Origin: Paramyrothecium sp. XJ0827
Taxonomy: Eukaryota > Ascomycota > Sordariomycetes > Hypocreales > Stachybotryaceae
Assembly: GCA_020881915.1 (NCBI GenBank)
Contig: JAJFPB010000012.1
Span: 558,001-622,000, forward strand
DNA length: 64,000 nt
Direction of reading: 5' to 3'
Translations under genes and position numbers: made by a program
In this document: positions 1 through 11,786 of the stretch, piece by piece
Layout: every line of letters begins with the position of its first letter
Position numbering within the stretch: position 1 is the stretch's first letter
Notes under the pieces: generated by a model
What the model was told of the DNA's origin: nothing
The model's input: only the letters and a program-made list of their open reading frames with translations
Database searches by the model: none

Positions 1-1080
1 ATTGATCTACGTTCTTGTTTCGGCCGCATCTCGAAACAAAGAGTGGGTATCCAGCCCCGGCCTGCAATTTGAACAACCCCTGCAAGTGCTTCGATTGGGG
101 TCGATCCAAGCTTTGCTGCTAATTTTAGCACACGACACTCGCTGTCAAGGTCGGCTGGAAGCCGCTACGACTTTCAAAGCCCTATTTGCCGCACATGTTA
201 CGGGATCCTAATGACGACTGTAGTGGTGCTGCCTCTGCCCGAGATTGACGCTCGCTGAGGGGCCCGCTCAACCACACGTATGAGTCACATGCAACGTGGT
301 CATTCTTTGCAAAGTGTCAAGCACACGAATCCTCGGCCTAGCGAAGCTTTAGAGAGACTATGCTTCTTTAACTGACCGTCACCAAAGTTGTGTTGTCTTT
401 CCATAAACCCCTTTTTCGGAGATAAAACCTCATCTTCGTTGCCGAGACAGAATGGAGCATAATCCTAGACCCACTCGTTTGGGCAAGGGTACAGATCCTT
501 TCGAATTCGCGGAGAGCCTGCTCCTTGCCCTTTTGTATTAGCCGAATGCGCTGTAGCTGGATCTCAAACTGCTAGTCTGCAAAGACTCGGTCCTCGGATC
601 ATTAGAAGCACAAGAGAGATGAGCTTTCCTTTCAACATTAAGTAGGTCTAGGATGGCTTAATTAGTCATTTCCGCAATAAGTGTTTGGCTACTGATGCAG
701 CTTCGCTCAACACGAAGGCCTTTTTCAACAGGCTTCTTTAGTACAGGCGGTTGCATGCTGATAATAGGCCCAAATGGCGAGTCCTCGGGACAATAGGAAC
801 CGGTGGATTGCGCTTACAGGATCCAGATGGAAGAAGCCAAGGGAAGAGATCGCTTGCCCTCTTCTCCGACAATACAGAAGGACATAGTCAAGACAGCCGA
901 GCAAGGCTTTCGAAGGAAATGTGTGACTCGTACATGATTTCCGTTATCAAGTGTTTGACAAATGACTTCGATGTTCGTTATGGGGGTACCAGCGTGGCAC
1001 TATCCAGAACATTTAGGGATCAAGTCATAGATGTCATTGCAAAGGGCCTGGAATTTGAATCTACCGAGATAATACAGAGA
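1..1080. other. No gene recognised
   Basis: Short open stretches exist, the longest being 751-1191 on the plus strand, but none has a recognisable domain, a convincing start or splice sites. A plus-strand reading near 829-940 faintly resembles degraded NACHT/ankyrin-type sequence; this is too weak to annotate. Confidence 0.4.
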
Positions 1081-2974
1081 TCATTCTGCTGTGCCATATG
1101 GTGCTCTTGTGGGGTTCCCAGGACGAGCCAAATCGTAGACTGGAGAATTAAATCTTTCCGATCTGAGCCGTTCGTCCAATGTTTTGAATGAGTCTAAATG
1201 ACCATATTTTCTCTGTGTCGCATACCGAGACAGTGACGGGAGTTTGTTGAAGGCTTGGAGTGGTTCCATCACCTCTTCATATATCTTCTGCACAAACCCA
1301 ATATCCGACAAGTCAGGCCGTTCCGCATATGGGCAATGCAAACATCGAAAGATGATCTCTGCCCACCGTGGGCCGCCATGCTGCAAAGCAAGGCCCTCGA
1401 CTCGCCAAGCAATTTGTGCTTTTGTTTCCGTCACCTTTTCTCTAAATGATTCCAGAGGACGGTTAAGTAGTAATTCAAGCAAAGCCATGCCTAGAGAATA
1501 AAGCCACTGGTTCCTTATGCCAAAAGTACCCCCGCCGCTGGTCTCAGGCAGATTTGGGGGTTGTGTTTTCGGTTTGGGTTGACTTTTAAGAGGAAAAATC
1601 ATGAAAGGGTCTCTCAAACTTTCGCTATCGACATCTCGTTCTCGGGTTTCCAAGAGAACGTCTGATGTAGACCACCTTGAATCAAGCCAACCTTTGCCGC
1701 TGAAAACCAGTACTGCACCCGCTAGCTTTGCTGCTAAGCGAGATCGATCGCCTTCATAGAAATACCGTGGAAAGCAAGAGTATCTCCCATTCGACTCCAT
1801 GATTTTGTGGAGGGAGACAGTTGCAGGTACATCATGTCTTATAGGATCGTTCAACAGCCAGTAAGGGCCTTCTGTCTTATTTAAGGCCCAGCCATACCTA
1901 GCCGGTGGGTTTCTCAGATTCGGATCGAGGCTACCAGGTAGATTTGCATTCCCTGCACGGTATGTGAAGCTCGGGTCATAGTCCAGTTCCTCTTGTTGTT
2001 CATTTGGATACTCAAGCCTCTCGCAACCTGCATAGTCCTCACTGTGGTTCAGTGCGACACCAAGTTGACATAGACTAGTGAAGACTGCATCAGGAGTCTC
2101 GAAAATAGACGAGGACGGTCGTGTAACCACTCGCAATGGCTTTGAAGTGTTTGGTGGTTGAATTATAAAGGCTATTTGGCCGAGAAGCCAGAGCTGATCG
2201 CTTTCCTGATATTTCACTGTCGGAAAACAGCCAATCTCTATATCGTGTTGGCATTGGTGTCCCGAGGAACAATCTGAATTGATTGAAGTGGCTTCGAGGA
2301 ATTTCAAGATCTGTTCTCGATTTTCCATGAACACTGCTGCTGAGCTCTCAGGTTTGCTACGTGGTCTGCCGAGGAGGTCAAGTGTTCTCAGCTGCATTGT
2401 CAGAGCTGCAAACTCCTGGTTGGCGGTTTTGATCTCCGCCAAAGCTCCGTCTCTCAAGTTCAGATTCAAACTGAATCTCACGCGCCCGAAGAAGGCTTTG
2501 ACTTTTGCCATAGAACTGACGTGAGCAGCTGTAGTGCACTGCGATCATGTCAGCTTGGTAATGTTATCAACCAAAACACGGAAAGCGCCTTACCTGTTCT
2601 AATTCCTTGAATAGATGATCAAGGGCCACTTTCATTCGCTTCATCATTGCCTCATATAACAACCACCTATCACCCAATTTCTGACGTATGATGTGCGTAA
2701 TTTGCCTTTGCTGTCCGCTGTCAGGCTTGCGCGGATCGGTAAGCAAAGTGATGACTGTTGATCGATCCATAAATGACAGCAAAAGCGTTTGGTATGAGTT
2801 TCGAAACAGAGTCTCTTGTACGCGAAGTTCTAATGCGAATGATTCCACGGCTGACTCGTAGTTATCAGTGTTCCACAGCTTGACATGTTTTAACATGACA
2901 TGGTACTTGTCCATGGCAACAATTGCCATTGGGAAGGCACCTAGGACGATACCCCCAATCTCAAACCCACTCAT
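1081..2974 (-). CDS. DUF7580 / prion-inhibition-type fungal protein
   Basis: Two exons, 2974-2594 and 2538-1081, joined in phase 0 across a 55-bp intron with a GTAAGG donor and a GCAG acceptor, give about 612 residues. The N-terminus starts MSGFEIGGIVLG and continues as a helical region (about 1-200), the usual beginning of this fungal family. An ATG 48 bp upstream is in frame, but the MSGFE start matches the family. The C-terminal half (about 300-590) has the DUF7580 pattern, including a GMALLELLL segment and a terminal kinase-fold-like stretch. No full kinase motifs are visible. Members sit among fungal incompatibility and NLR-like genes; the biochemical role is not established. It is divergent from the next gene, with 303 bp between start codons. 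Confidence 0.85.
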
Positions 2975-3277
2975 GGCCGGATTTGATCGTGGTTGAATTG
3001 ATACGCGTATGAAGTTTCGCAATTCTGAAGAGGTATGAATCTGAGAGGTTGACGTTGCTCATGAATTACCTCATCTTATGCATAACGCCAGGAGCACTTC
3101 CCCTCTCTCAGCCTCATTCCCTATCATGCAACGCACCAATCCGCTCAGACTATGCTCTCACCCCCTCATTAGATCTCGTCATCTGCACGTGATGCCTGTT
3201 CATAATACCCGCAAGTTGCCGTGCTGAAGCCTATCTATACTACTCACCTGTCACCATCCATTGCTTCCCTCTCCGCC

Positions 3278-5239
3278 ATGTCGCGATGGTATCCCATTGC
3301 CGCAGCTGCGGAAGAATGCAAGGCTACGCTGGCGGACCTTTACTTCGCCATTAGCAGTTCTACGAAACCGAGCGACCCTCTAATCTCTCGAGCCAACCAT
3401 TGCTTTGAAAGGCTTCAGTTATGGTGCTTTAACTTTGATGTGGACAGCTATGAGCTTGACAAGAAATTACGCAAGTCTCCTTCTTTGTCAGAGATGGTTT
3501 TGGACCTTCTTGACAATCTGAAACTAGCAGGCAAGGACGCAGAGAAAAGTATGTCCTGCAGAGATTTGCCGAGAACTTTGCTTATCGACCACTAGAGATG
3601 AGACGTCGCCGTTTTACAACTGACAGTGATGTGGAGGCTGCCATGCAATCTCTACTCAGAGCCACAAGAACTACTGATCTACTTTTCGGTCTAAGCGGCG
3701 CGCTTCTAAATCCTGCTTTCAGTTCCGAAGGGAAGCAAAGTAATGATGCCATTCCGGTTCTGACAAGTATTGGAAATCTTCCAGAAGAGCCCATTGGGGA
3801 TGATGATACTCGAGGATTTCCTACTTCTGAATGGAGAACAGCAATAATTCTGAATGCGACCAAAACCTGTTTGGGCTCACGTTGGGAAGAAGTTGGAGCA
3901 TTATTAACCCATTTGCTCAGAGCACTTTGCGACAAAAAGAAACGCATTTCTTTCGTTCGGCTGTCTACAAGTCTGTACCCTGGGCAAACCTGTGAACTAC
4001 GCGAAGCAATCGAGCTTGTGCGGCGTCACCAACCCAGGGATGAGCTATTGGATGCCGAAGAATTTGAGAGCCTATTTTCAGCGACATTGTTTGACCTGGC
4101 TCAACCAGGAGGCTCAAGCATCCGACACAAGTCTCTCGTATTCATTGTTCCGGATGGTATAATGGCGACGAAGCTTGTCAAGATCGAGAGAGCAATTCTA
4201 CAACATTCAAAATTGATACGAGAGGCTCAGATTAATCAGTCAAGTATGATTGTCTCATTCGTTGTCATAGAACCAAATCGCCTTGTTCTCGAGTCTCTGT
4301 TCAAGATTGCCCTGGCCGTTAACAACGACCGGGTTATCCTGGGTACTACTGTACGTTCCTCGTGCGCGACTCAGTGGTTGGTAAACTGATAGGCTCCTCA
4401 GCTGATCCGAATTATCCCTTTCTACATGCTGAGCGCCTCCGACGATACGTATGACAATATTCTTCGTGGGGGTGTTGCCGAGCTTGAAGAGGTTCGGCGT
4501 ACTACGACAGATAGTGTTTACACGGAACATTCCCGGGCACTTCGCAGTTCACTCTACTTAGGTATAGGTACCAGCTCGACTATCGAAGTCTCGTGAGTAT
4601 TAAAAGTCGTCACTGCATTTCTGATGACCTTTTAACACCCAGCAGTCCTATATCTCATTACACTTCCCAGAAAATCCTATCACTGGAATTTGGCAGATTT
4701 GGACGTATCAGGTCGGTTTCAATCAGATATGGCACTGAGGACACGAACAACAACAACAACAACAACACAAGTGTGGGCCTCACGAATTGGCGGCATACAT
4801 CAATCGAAGGTGTTCAATCTTCAAGCTTGAACTTCGAGCTAGAAGATCTGAATCTCGACGTACCAGATGAGAGCAGCACAGAACGGAGAACAGAACGGAG
4901 GACAGGTCAGCATGCATCACGTAGGCGGTCTTCTCCTCGGAGCGAGAACCGATCTCCTAGGAGGGAGGATGGATCTTCTTGGAGCGAGAATCGTCCCTCT
5001 CGGAGGATTAATCGCACTTCTCCGTCTCCGATAATAAGCCCTCCAGTTAGGACACAAGATAGCATGGTTCGTTGTGCTATAATTTTGTATGAGAAGTCTG
5101 AAGATGCCACCTTTGCATGCAACAGGATGGATGGATCCTTGTCAGTTCGTACAATCTCCAATAACATATCCTGACTGACCATCTGCTTAGATTTGACGGG
5201 GAAACGATTCATGTTAACATGGCTCGTCCAGTGAAGTAA
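3278..5239 (+). CDS. Unusual multidomain protein ending in a split RRM-like region, 3' end replaced by a transposon
   Basis: Five exons, 3278-3548, 3596-4350, 4402-4592, 4643-5140 and 5191-5239, keep frame throughout and give 587 residues. Residues 1-90 are helical. About 120-400 is an alpha/beta region with a strand-like SLVFIVPDG segment that faintly recalls a von Willebrand A fold (inference only). The last 190 residues hold an RRM-like first half (EFGRFGRIRSVSI), a poly-Asn run, a basic Ser/Arg-rich linker, and an RRM-like second half (CAIILYEK, RMDGSLFDG, IHVNMARP). The exon-4 acceptor is a tandem NAGNAG (4642 or 4645), both in frame. The last codons (Val, Lys, stop) are encoded by the terminal repeat of the hAT element at 5229, so the native C-terminus is lost or displaced. 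Family unknown to me. Confidence 0.7.
4746..4766 (+). repeat. (AAC)7 trinucleotide run
   Basis: Seven AAC triplets inside exon 4 encode seven consecutive Asn. They lie in the linker between the two halves of the RRM-like region, where length change would be tolerated. Confidence 0.9.
5221..5228. repeat. Left target-site copy of hAT element (imperfect)
   Basis: The octamer GGCTCGTC abuts the left terminal repeat. Its partner GGCTGGCC at 8591-8598 matches at 6 of 8 positions. hAT transposons duplicate 8 bp, so the pair is most simply a decayed target duplication. Confidence 0.6.
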
Positions 5240-5245
5240 ATAGTG
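5229..5245 (+). repeat. hAT left terminal inverted repeat
   Basis: The 17 bases CAGTGAAGTAAATAGTG are the exact reverse complement of 8574-8590. The GTGAAGTAA inside it provides the Val-Lys-stop that now ends the upstream gene. Confidence 0.9.
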
Positions 5246-5753
5246 TGGCCGTAAATAAGACAATATCATATTCAATATCGTATTGCCTGCACGGTATTTT
5301 TATACCGTGCAGTGCAAGCAACACCGGAAACCGTGTAATACAGTGCGTGGTTGTTCAAATATCGTATAAATATGATATCAAATATAGTGCAAGTACTATG
5401 TAATACGAGTAGTACGAGGATTCTCCCCATAACGTTATATGAAGCATTATGAAGATCCCAATTTACAGGACTTTTTACTAACGAAGTGTAACCTGGTTGA
5501 TCTGCACTCGGTTGATGCCGATAGTAATAACGCCACCAAATAAAGGCCTCGTCACAAACTCCTGAGTGTTTGAGTGAGTATGTAACAAGCTCGCCAGCTC
5601 TCCGAGAGCTTTCAGTTCTTCTTTTCTTCAATGCAATCAATTTGTTGGTTTCCAAGCATGCTTCTGGACGAATAAGGCCTATGCCCCTTACATGAAGCGT
5701 GTCAGCTCCTGAACTCTTCCCTACTTCCTCAACAAGTCTTATCCTACGAAATA

Positions 5754-8178
5754 ATGGCTTCTCAGCGCTCAGGCATTAGCGCTTCCTTCACGGCTACATC
5801 ATCCCAGACTTCCCTAGCCCCTGATTCGTCGGTTATCAGCGACAACGGAGATTCTGATGTCGGAGAGACATCTATTTCGCCGTTGTTAACCTCTCAATTT
5901 AAGAAGAAGAAGCGTACGTCGAAGATATGGGATCATACGCCCTTCGGAAGGAATCAGATCGTCCGTAATACGGAAGGTCAGATTATATGGCGTTGCAAGT
6001 ACTGTAAAGGGAAGCCTGCCGAATATCTCGAAAATGGAGGCACGGCACACATACAAGCACCTTAAATCTCACACTACTCTCGATATATTAACGCCTAATG
6101 AAGAAAGGGCTGCTAAAACAAGGAATCACCTTGTGGAAGCCTTCTCACGGATGTCTCAGAACACGAATCCCCTCAAACGCCGTCGACACGATGACGAAAC
6201 GACAGATCTTGACGCTGATAAGTTTGAGCAACTGTATGTAGAGTGGATTGCAGACTGCGGGATTGCACTTCGTATAGCAACAAGAGAAAGCTTTCGAGCG
6301 TAAGTGCTCTAATACACTTAAGATTAATGGTTCATATACTAATCTTATGCCCTTTTAGCTTGCTCAAATTCCTCAATCCTGGAGTCCTCTCGATTTTACC
6401 TACATCACATCAAACGATTCGCGAGTGGGTGATGCGAACGTTTGAGACGCAAAAGCGACGTATACGACAAGTTCTCCAATCAGCTATCTCGAGAATACAC
6501 TTCACCGTCGATATATGGTCCTCTCCAAATAAGCTTGGTATCCTTGGTATTGTTGCACACTTCATTGATAGCAACGGCGAGCTGGTTTCATATTGTGTCG
6601 CTTTACGAGAGGTACACGGCAAGCATTCAGGAGAGAATCAGGCCCATATCGTGATGAATGTCGTCGAGGACTACGGAATTGTCACCCAGATTGGATACTT
6701 TGTTTCAGACAATGCAGACTCGAATGATACGTTGATGAATTCTCTACAGAAATGCACGCCTCTATCAATTTATTGAGAGAACAATACTAATGATTAATAG
6801 TGTTGAACAAGAGGCACAATATCATATACGACGCGAAACATCACCGCCTTCGTTGTAACGGTCATACCATCAATCTAGCGGCTCATGCGTTTATGTTCCC
6901 AAAAACCGCACCCGACGAAGCCCCTACGAAAAACCAGGTTAAAAAGGACACTACGAGCGAATATATCAAGCCTTCAGACGCTGATATATTGAAGTGGAGG
7001 AAGGCTGGTCCTCTTGGCAAGCTCCACAACATCGTTGTCTTTATCCGATGTAGTCCACAACGGATACAGAGGTTTAAAGAGATCAGTGAGAAAAAGGGTC
7101 TTCTTCGTGACAACGATACAAGATGGAACTCAAAGTACTACATGATTGAGAGAGCCATTGAGCTTGCAGATCAAATTGATTACTATTGCTCAAAGGAGAA
7201 GGACCTTAAGCTTGATTCGCGTATGCTATATATCCAATTGAGAGGACAACACTAATAGTTTCTAGTTTCCGAACAAGACTGGGCTGAGCTGAAAAAATTT
7301 GCAACTTCCTCAAGTCATTCACCGATGCCACCAAGGCTGCAGAAGGTCACGCGCATACAATCGATCGAACGCTACCCATAATGGACTTCCTGCTTAGCAA
7401 ATTTGAGGCTGCACGAATCGAGTACGCAGATGACGCTTTTATGACGCCTTGTATTGATGCTGGATGGGCGAAACTCGACGCATATTACACTCTTACAGAG
7501 CGGTCACCTGCTTATGTTGCAGCTATTGTCCTCAGCCCTCATCGAAAGTGGCACTACTTTGACACCGCCTGGGAGGAACATCCTGAGTGGATTGAGAGCA
7601 ATAAGACTGCCGTAGAAGATCTCTGGAAGTCTCGTTACGCACCAGTCGCCAAGTCAGCGGAATCGTCGGCCCAGTCCTTGGTTGAAAAGCCACTAGTGAA
7701 GAACTCGTTTCTTGCATGGGAAGACAAACATGAGGACCCCGAGCTTCCTACCCTATTTGACGAGTATCAGAACTATATATCAGCCCCAAGAATCAAAGTC
7801 AAGGATGTACGAAGGTGGTGGCTTGAGGATACACAACAAACGCTCTATCCAAACCTTTCCAAAATGGCGCTCGATCTTTTGTCAATTCCTGCGATGTCTG
7901 CTGAGCCAGAACGTCTCTTCTCTGATACAAAAATCACCCTCCAAGATCGCAGGAACAGGTTAGGGATTGATATAATTGAGGCAATTGAGTGCATAAAGTC
8001 CTGGTCGAAGACTCACAAATTGGCTTGGGTTGACGACGTTGAGCTTGTCTTGGATACAGCTATCATTGGAGAAGAGGAACAGCAGGGTCTTCTAACATTA
8101 TACCTGATATTACGAGCAATAGATAGTATGCAAACAATTCAAACTCATAATGCTCGAATCTGTGGAGTTTTCTTTTGA
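5754..8178 (+). pseudogene. hAT transposase, frameshifted
   Basis: An ATG at 5754 opens a Ser/Thr-rich leader and a BED-type zinc finger (IWRCKYC, then AHI and KHLKSH). The frame breaks near 6045-6050, where one base appears lost. Reading resumes through 6303 and crosses an intron of about 59 bp (GTAAGT donor at 6300). It continues into the RNase H-like core (FTVDIWSSPN; DNADSNDTL) to about 6776. The next junction (6760-6800) has lost its GT donor. Another intron at about 7221-7265 has good signals. A second one-base loss lies in a poly-A run near 7292. From 7381 the C-terminus is clean, with the hAT dimerisation signature (LLSIPAMSAEPERLFSD, WW upstream). At least two frameshifts make it non-functional as read. 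Confidence 0.85.
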
Positions 8179-8573
8179 CCTCTAGATCTACCTACTTCAT
8201 TCTCACGCTTAAGCAATAGGAGTGACGTTAAATTAGTCAATTATGTAGCTTAAGTAAACCCTTAACATACGCGAGCGAGGTCTAGGAAAACGTTTTCCTG
8301 AGCGTTCTCGTTATCCGGCAATAGTATAATCTTATATGTTGACTGTGAATGGCTTCATCTTGTTAGGGTCCGTGAGACTATCTTGAACCTCAACCTTACT
8401 CAATGTGGTTAGTTTTATGCTTAGGCCATGCGGCTCTTCGCACGCCGTGCGATATGATATTACGATACGATATTGCTTAAATATAGTGGAATACCGTATG
8501 CCGTGCAGTGCACCGAATTCCTAAACAATCCAGTGCAGTGTGGCGTTGAAAAAATATCGTATACCGTATTTTG

Positions 8574-8590
8574 CACTATTTACTTCACTG
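8574..8590 (-). repeat. hAT right terminal inverted repeat
   Basis: CACTATTTACTTCACTG, the perfect inverse of 5229-5245. Confidence 0.9.
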
Positions 8591-8598
8591 GGCTGGCC
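8591..8598. repeat. Right target-site copy of hAT element (imperfect)
   Basis: GGCTGGCC differs from the left copy GGCTCGTC at two positions; see 5221-5228. Confidence 0.55.
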
Positions 8599-8750
8599 CT
8601 ATTCTAACACGGTTTTGCCGCAAAAAGCAACCCCGTGACCCAGCAGGGGGCCGTCGAGCCTCGGACCAGAACGGTGTTGGCGAATGGCTGCTCCGATACG
8701 GTGTAGCAGCTCGGATGGGGATCCGTCCAATCAGAGGCTCTCGGGCTTAG
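8599..8750 (+). pseudogene. Possible orphaned 3' end of the gene interrupted at 5229
   Basis: If the transposon and one target copy are removed conceptually, the frame of the RRM-like gene stays open for about 50 codons here and stops at TAG 8748-8750. The stretch is rich in Arg, Gly and Pro, a common composition after an RRM. This is inference: the stretch has no domain of its own, and 50 open codons can occur by chance. Confidence 0.35.
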
Positions 8751-9122
8751 ACACGGCCCTTATGATTGGGCTTCGAGTCCGTGGCCAATGGCAAGGGATC
8801 TCAGGGGGGCTGTGTGGGGTAAGTCTTCTGGATTCTTTCAACTCTCCCCGATTCCAAATTCCACGATACGGTGGTTGCTCTGGGAAGAGCATAGAGGATC
8901 GCCATTCGCCCTGGAAGGCCGTCTGAATATCCTCTGGTTGGATGAGACGCCCTCTCCAAGGATCTCCCCAAAGATGAACGCTGGCGGCACCGCAAGCCCA
9001 GAGTAGCCCGAGCCAGAAGTGGTTTCGAGTAGCACGTCTCGCATTTTCACGGCATCACGAGACCGCTCTTTCGCTCCCCCTGATACCATCAAGTAGCGCT
9101 GGCCTGCCGGCAGCCGGACACC
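8751..9122. other. Presumed promoter region, no gene seen
   Basis: Lies between the transposon flank and the Zn2Cys6 gene start. Overlapping short ORFs on both strands show no recognisable protein. Confidence 0.4.
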
Positions 9123-11786
9123 ATGCATCGTCAACCTGCGCTGTTGCCGGCTGCGTCGTCGTCGAAGCAGCTCCCGCCGTTCGAACTGACCCCCCGCTTC
9201 AACACCGTTGCGCAGAAGAGAAAGCTCATCTCGGCAGCCTGTGAGGCCTGCCGGAAACGCAAATCAAAGGTCTGTACTCCCCGAGCCGAAGGTCGCCGAC
9301 CTGCCGTCTTTCTTAACAACGTCGCTCACATGCTTCAGTGTTCCGCCGAGCGGCCCACGTGCGATCAGTGCATCAAGATTGGCACGGACTGTGTGTATGA
9401 GACGAGGGAGACTGAGACGGTTCAACAAGCAAGAAGGCGCAAGCTTGACGAGGCCCTGTTCCGCACCGATGCATTTGAGAAGCTGTATCAGTACCTGAGG
9501 ACCAAGAGCGAGGACGAGGCCGCCGTCATCGTCCGCAAACTCAGAGAAGGCGTCGATATCGAGTCGCTATTACGTCACGTCGAGGACGGCGATTTACTGC
9601 TCCAGGTTCATCTTGTGCCCAACACGTTTCGGAACTTTGAGCTCCCCTACAGCGCAAACTTTTCGTTGCTCTTCAACCGCCCCAACAATCCCTACTACAA
9701 CTCTACCCTGTCCAGCATCATGATAGCCGAGACCCCGGGAAGGCAACCATATCAGGAAACAGCGCTGGTGCATGAGGTGCCTGACCACGACAAGTCTTTC
9801 TACATCCCCTATCATGGTGCTAAGATAATAGACGCACGAATTGACGCTCTCAAGGCTAGGGACTGGACCAACGTGGTCTGCAGCGATCGTACCTACCGCG
9901 AGCTCATCCACAACTTCTTCTTGTACGAACATTCGTTCTATCCCGCGCTCCACAAGGACTTGTTCCTCGACGATCTGGCCAACAGGCGCCACCAGTACTG
10001 CTCGCCTTTGCTAGTCAACGCCGTCCTCGCGTCCGCTTGTGTCCGCTCTCTCCCCCCTCTGTACGCGCCCGAACGGTTACGCTGACTTCTGCACTAGCAT
10101 GGATGCACCTCGATCATGAAGCGGGCCGAGTTCTGGCATCCGCAAACGTTACACTATCAGTTCCTGGCTGAGGCCAAGAGGCTGTGGGAGCTCGAAAGCC
10201 AAAGCAAGCTCACAACGATTCAAGCGGCCACCATCCTGGCGAGAATCTACGACACGAACTGTTGTGACAAGGCGAGCTGGGCATACCTGGCGCAGGGATT
10301 CGCCATGGCCAAAGACATGAAGCTTTTCGATCGAACATCGGTGAGACGAAGCAAGGACATGCAAAAGGCACGCGATATCACCGCCTGGGGTCTCTTCGCT
10401 TTTGACAGGTATAGCAGCGACGCCCCCTCCCTTACAGAATTACTCACGTGTGCTAATGGTTTTGTCTCGGTCAGCATGGCATCCTTTTACTACTATCAAG
10501 CGCCATCCGGCGAATGTCCTCTACTACAATCCCTGCCGGATGCTGACACAGCCGCCGCATACTACGGCGAGATGTGGCTCAAATACCCACTGGCGCAGAC
10601 GATGATTCCCACTCGCATGGGCGAGTGCATTTTGGCGAACTTGAGACTTCAGCACCTCACGTACGTCATTGCCATTCACCTGTTTCCAAAGGTCCGCAAC
10701 AACAACACCCGTTGGTCTCTGGACCAAGCCAGGAAGTTCTACAGCCAGCTGCGCGCCTGGTATGCCGAGCTGCCCAGATCGTTCAGTCCTGCTGAGTTGG
10801 TGTTTCCTCCTCAGATTCTACTGCTGTAAGTCAACCGCCTGCGCCTTGGTTGCCTCTTCTTTTCCTCCTTTCTTTCATTTTTCCTTCTTTCTTTTCTCTT
10901 TCTCGCATTTCAATGTCTTTTCTTGTTTCCCCTCTTTGGTTTCATCTTTCCTATGATGAAGCCCTGATCCGCACATTGGTGTTTTATGACCTCATGACTC
11001 GGGCAGCAAAAGTGCAAAATTAGGCGCCAGCCCATGATGCGCCATGACGTTAGAAATACGAATTAATGTAAACAATGACTAACAGATACCAGGGTTCAAT
11101 ATTACAACATCCTATCCATATTGTTTGACCCGTTTATTGCCCCGGCATCAAACGCCGAAGCCGCAAGTGGCACCGACCCGGAAACGAGGCATCAGGGCGG
11201 GGGAGCCGTCGATGGAGGACGCGGCCTGCCGGTCCAACAAACGCCGCTGGAAATAGTCACAGAGGCAAGGCTCTGCCTTGAGACACTGATGCACCTCTTC
11301 TACCGTCGCCATAGTTTCGAAAGCTTCTTCACCTTTGCGCTCATCGGCATAAGCCAGATGGGATTCGAGGCCGTGAAGCGCATCAGCGAGCCGCACACGG
11401 ACCCGGCCATGTACGATGCGATGCGCGCAACGGTGGTTCTCTGCGGCAAGGGCCTGCGAGACTTGCACAACAACTTTTATCTGGCCGAGGTGGTGCTGAG
11501 GGTGTACTGCGACAGCTTGAGGCCCCAGGACCAGAGCCTCCTCTTACAGTTCTCCAGCATCAGCGAGGAGGCGGAGCGCAAGGCCCTGGTCGCCAAGCAC
11601 GCCCACACGGCGTGGCCGGGCAACATCATCGACATCACCCGCAACCCGGAGGAGGACCGGGTGGATAACCTGATCAAGGCGCACGCCAGGTTGAGCTTGG
11701 ACCCTCCTCCAGAGGCCCCGGCTGAAAACCCCAGCCAGAACCAGGAGTGGATCGCGTACAATCATGACGATTCCCCAAATAGGTAG
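9123..11786 (+). CDS. Zn2Cys6 transcription factor with fungal-specific middle domain
   Basis: Five exons, 9123-9269, 9339-10040, 10098-10408, 10475-10825 and 11093-11786, give 734 residues. Removing the first, stop-free 69-bp intron brings the six zinc ligands together: Cys40, Cys43, Cys50, then CSAERPTCDQC and the last Cys before VY, the standard CX2CX6CX6CX2CX6C spacing. The middle region has the usual fungal regulator landmarks (FFLYEHSFYPALHKD; NAVLASAC; FDSMASFYYYQAPS after splicing; QYYNILSILFDPF). The second intron uses a weak GTCCGC donor. The fourth is 267 bp, long for this window, with a pyrimidine-rich core at 10855-10950. It would act in the nucleus at CGG-type sites. Its targets are unknown; the aldolase and DUF1961 genes downstream are candidates by position only. 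Confidence 0.88.

Larger units (their letters stand above)
5229..8590. mobile_element. hAT-superfamily DNA transposon, decayed
   Basis: A 3,362-bp element bounded by perfect 17-bp inverted repeats (CAGTGAAGTAAATAGTG). Subterminal regions carry short repeats such as CCGTGCAGTGCA in both orientations near 5290-5320 and 8440-8540, typical of hAT transposase binding regions. The internal plus-strand transposase has BED-finger and hAT dimerisation features but is frameshifted. Flanking 8-bp sequences are an imperfect duplication. It interrupts the upstream gene at its 3' end. Confidence 0.85.

Noticed and set aside
751..1191. 146-codon plus-strand ORF at the left end
   Set aside because: Overlaps the 3' end of the DUF7580 gene and has no recognisable domain.
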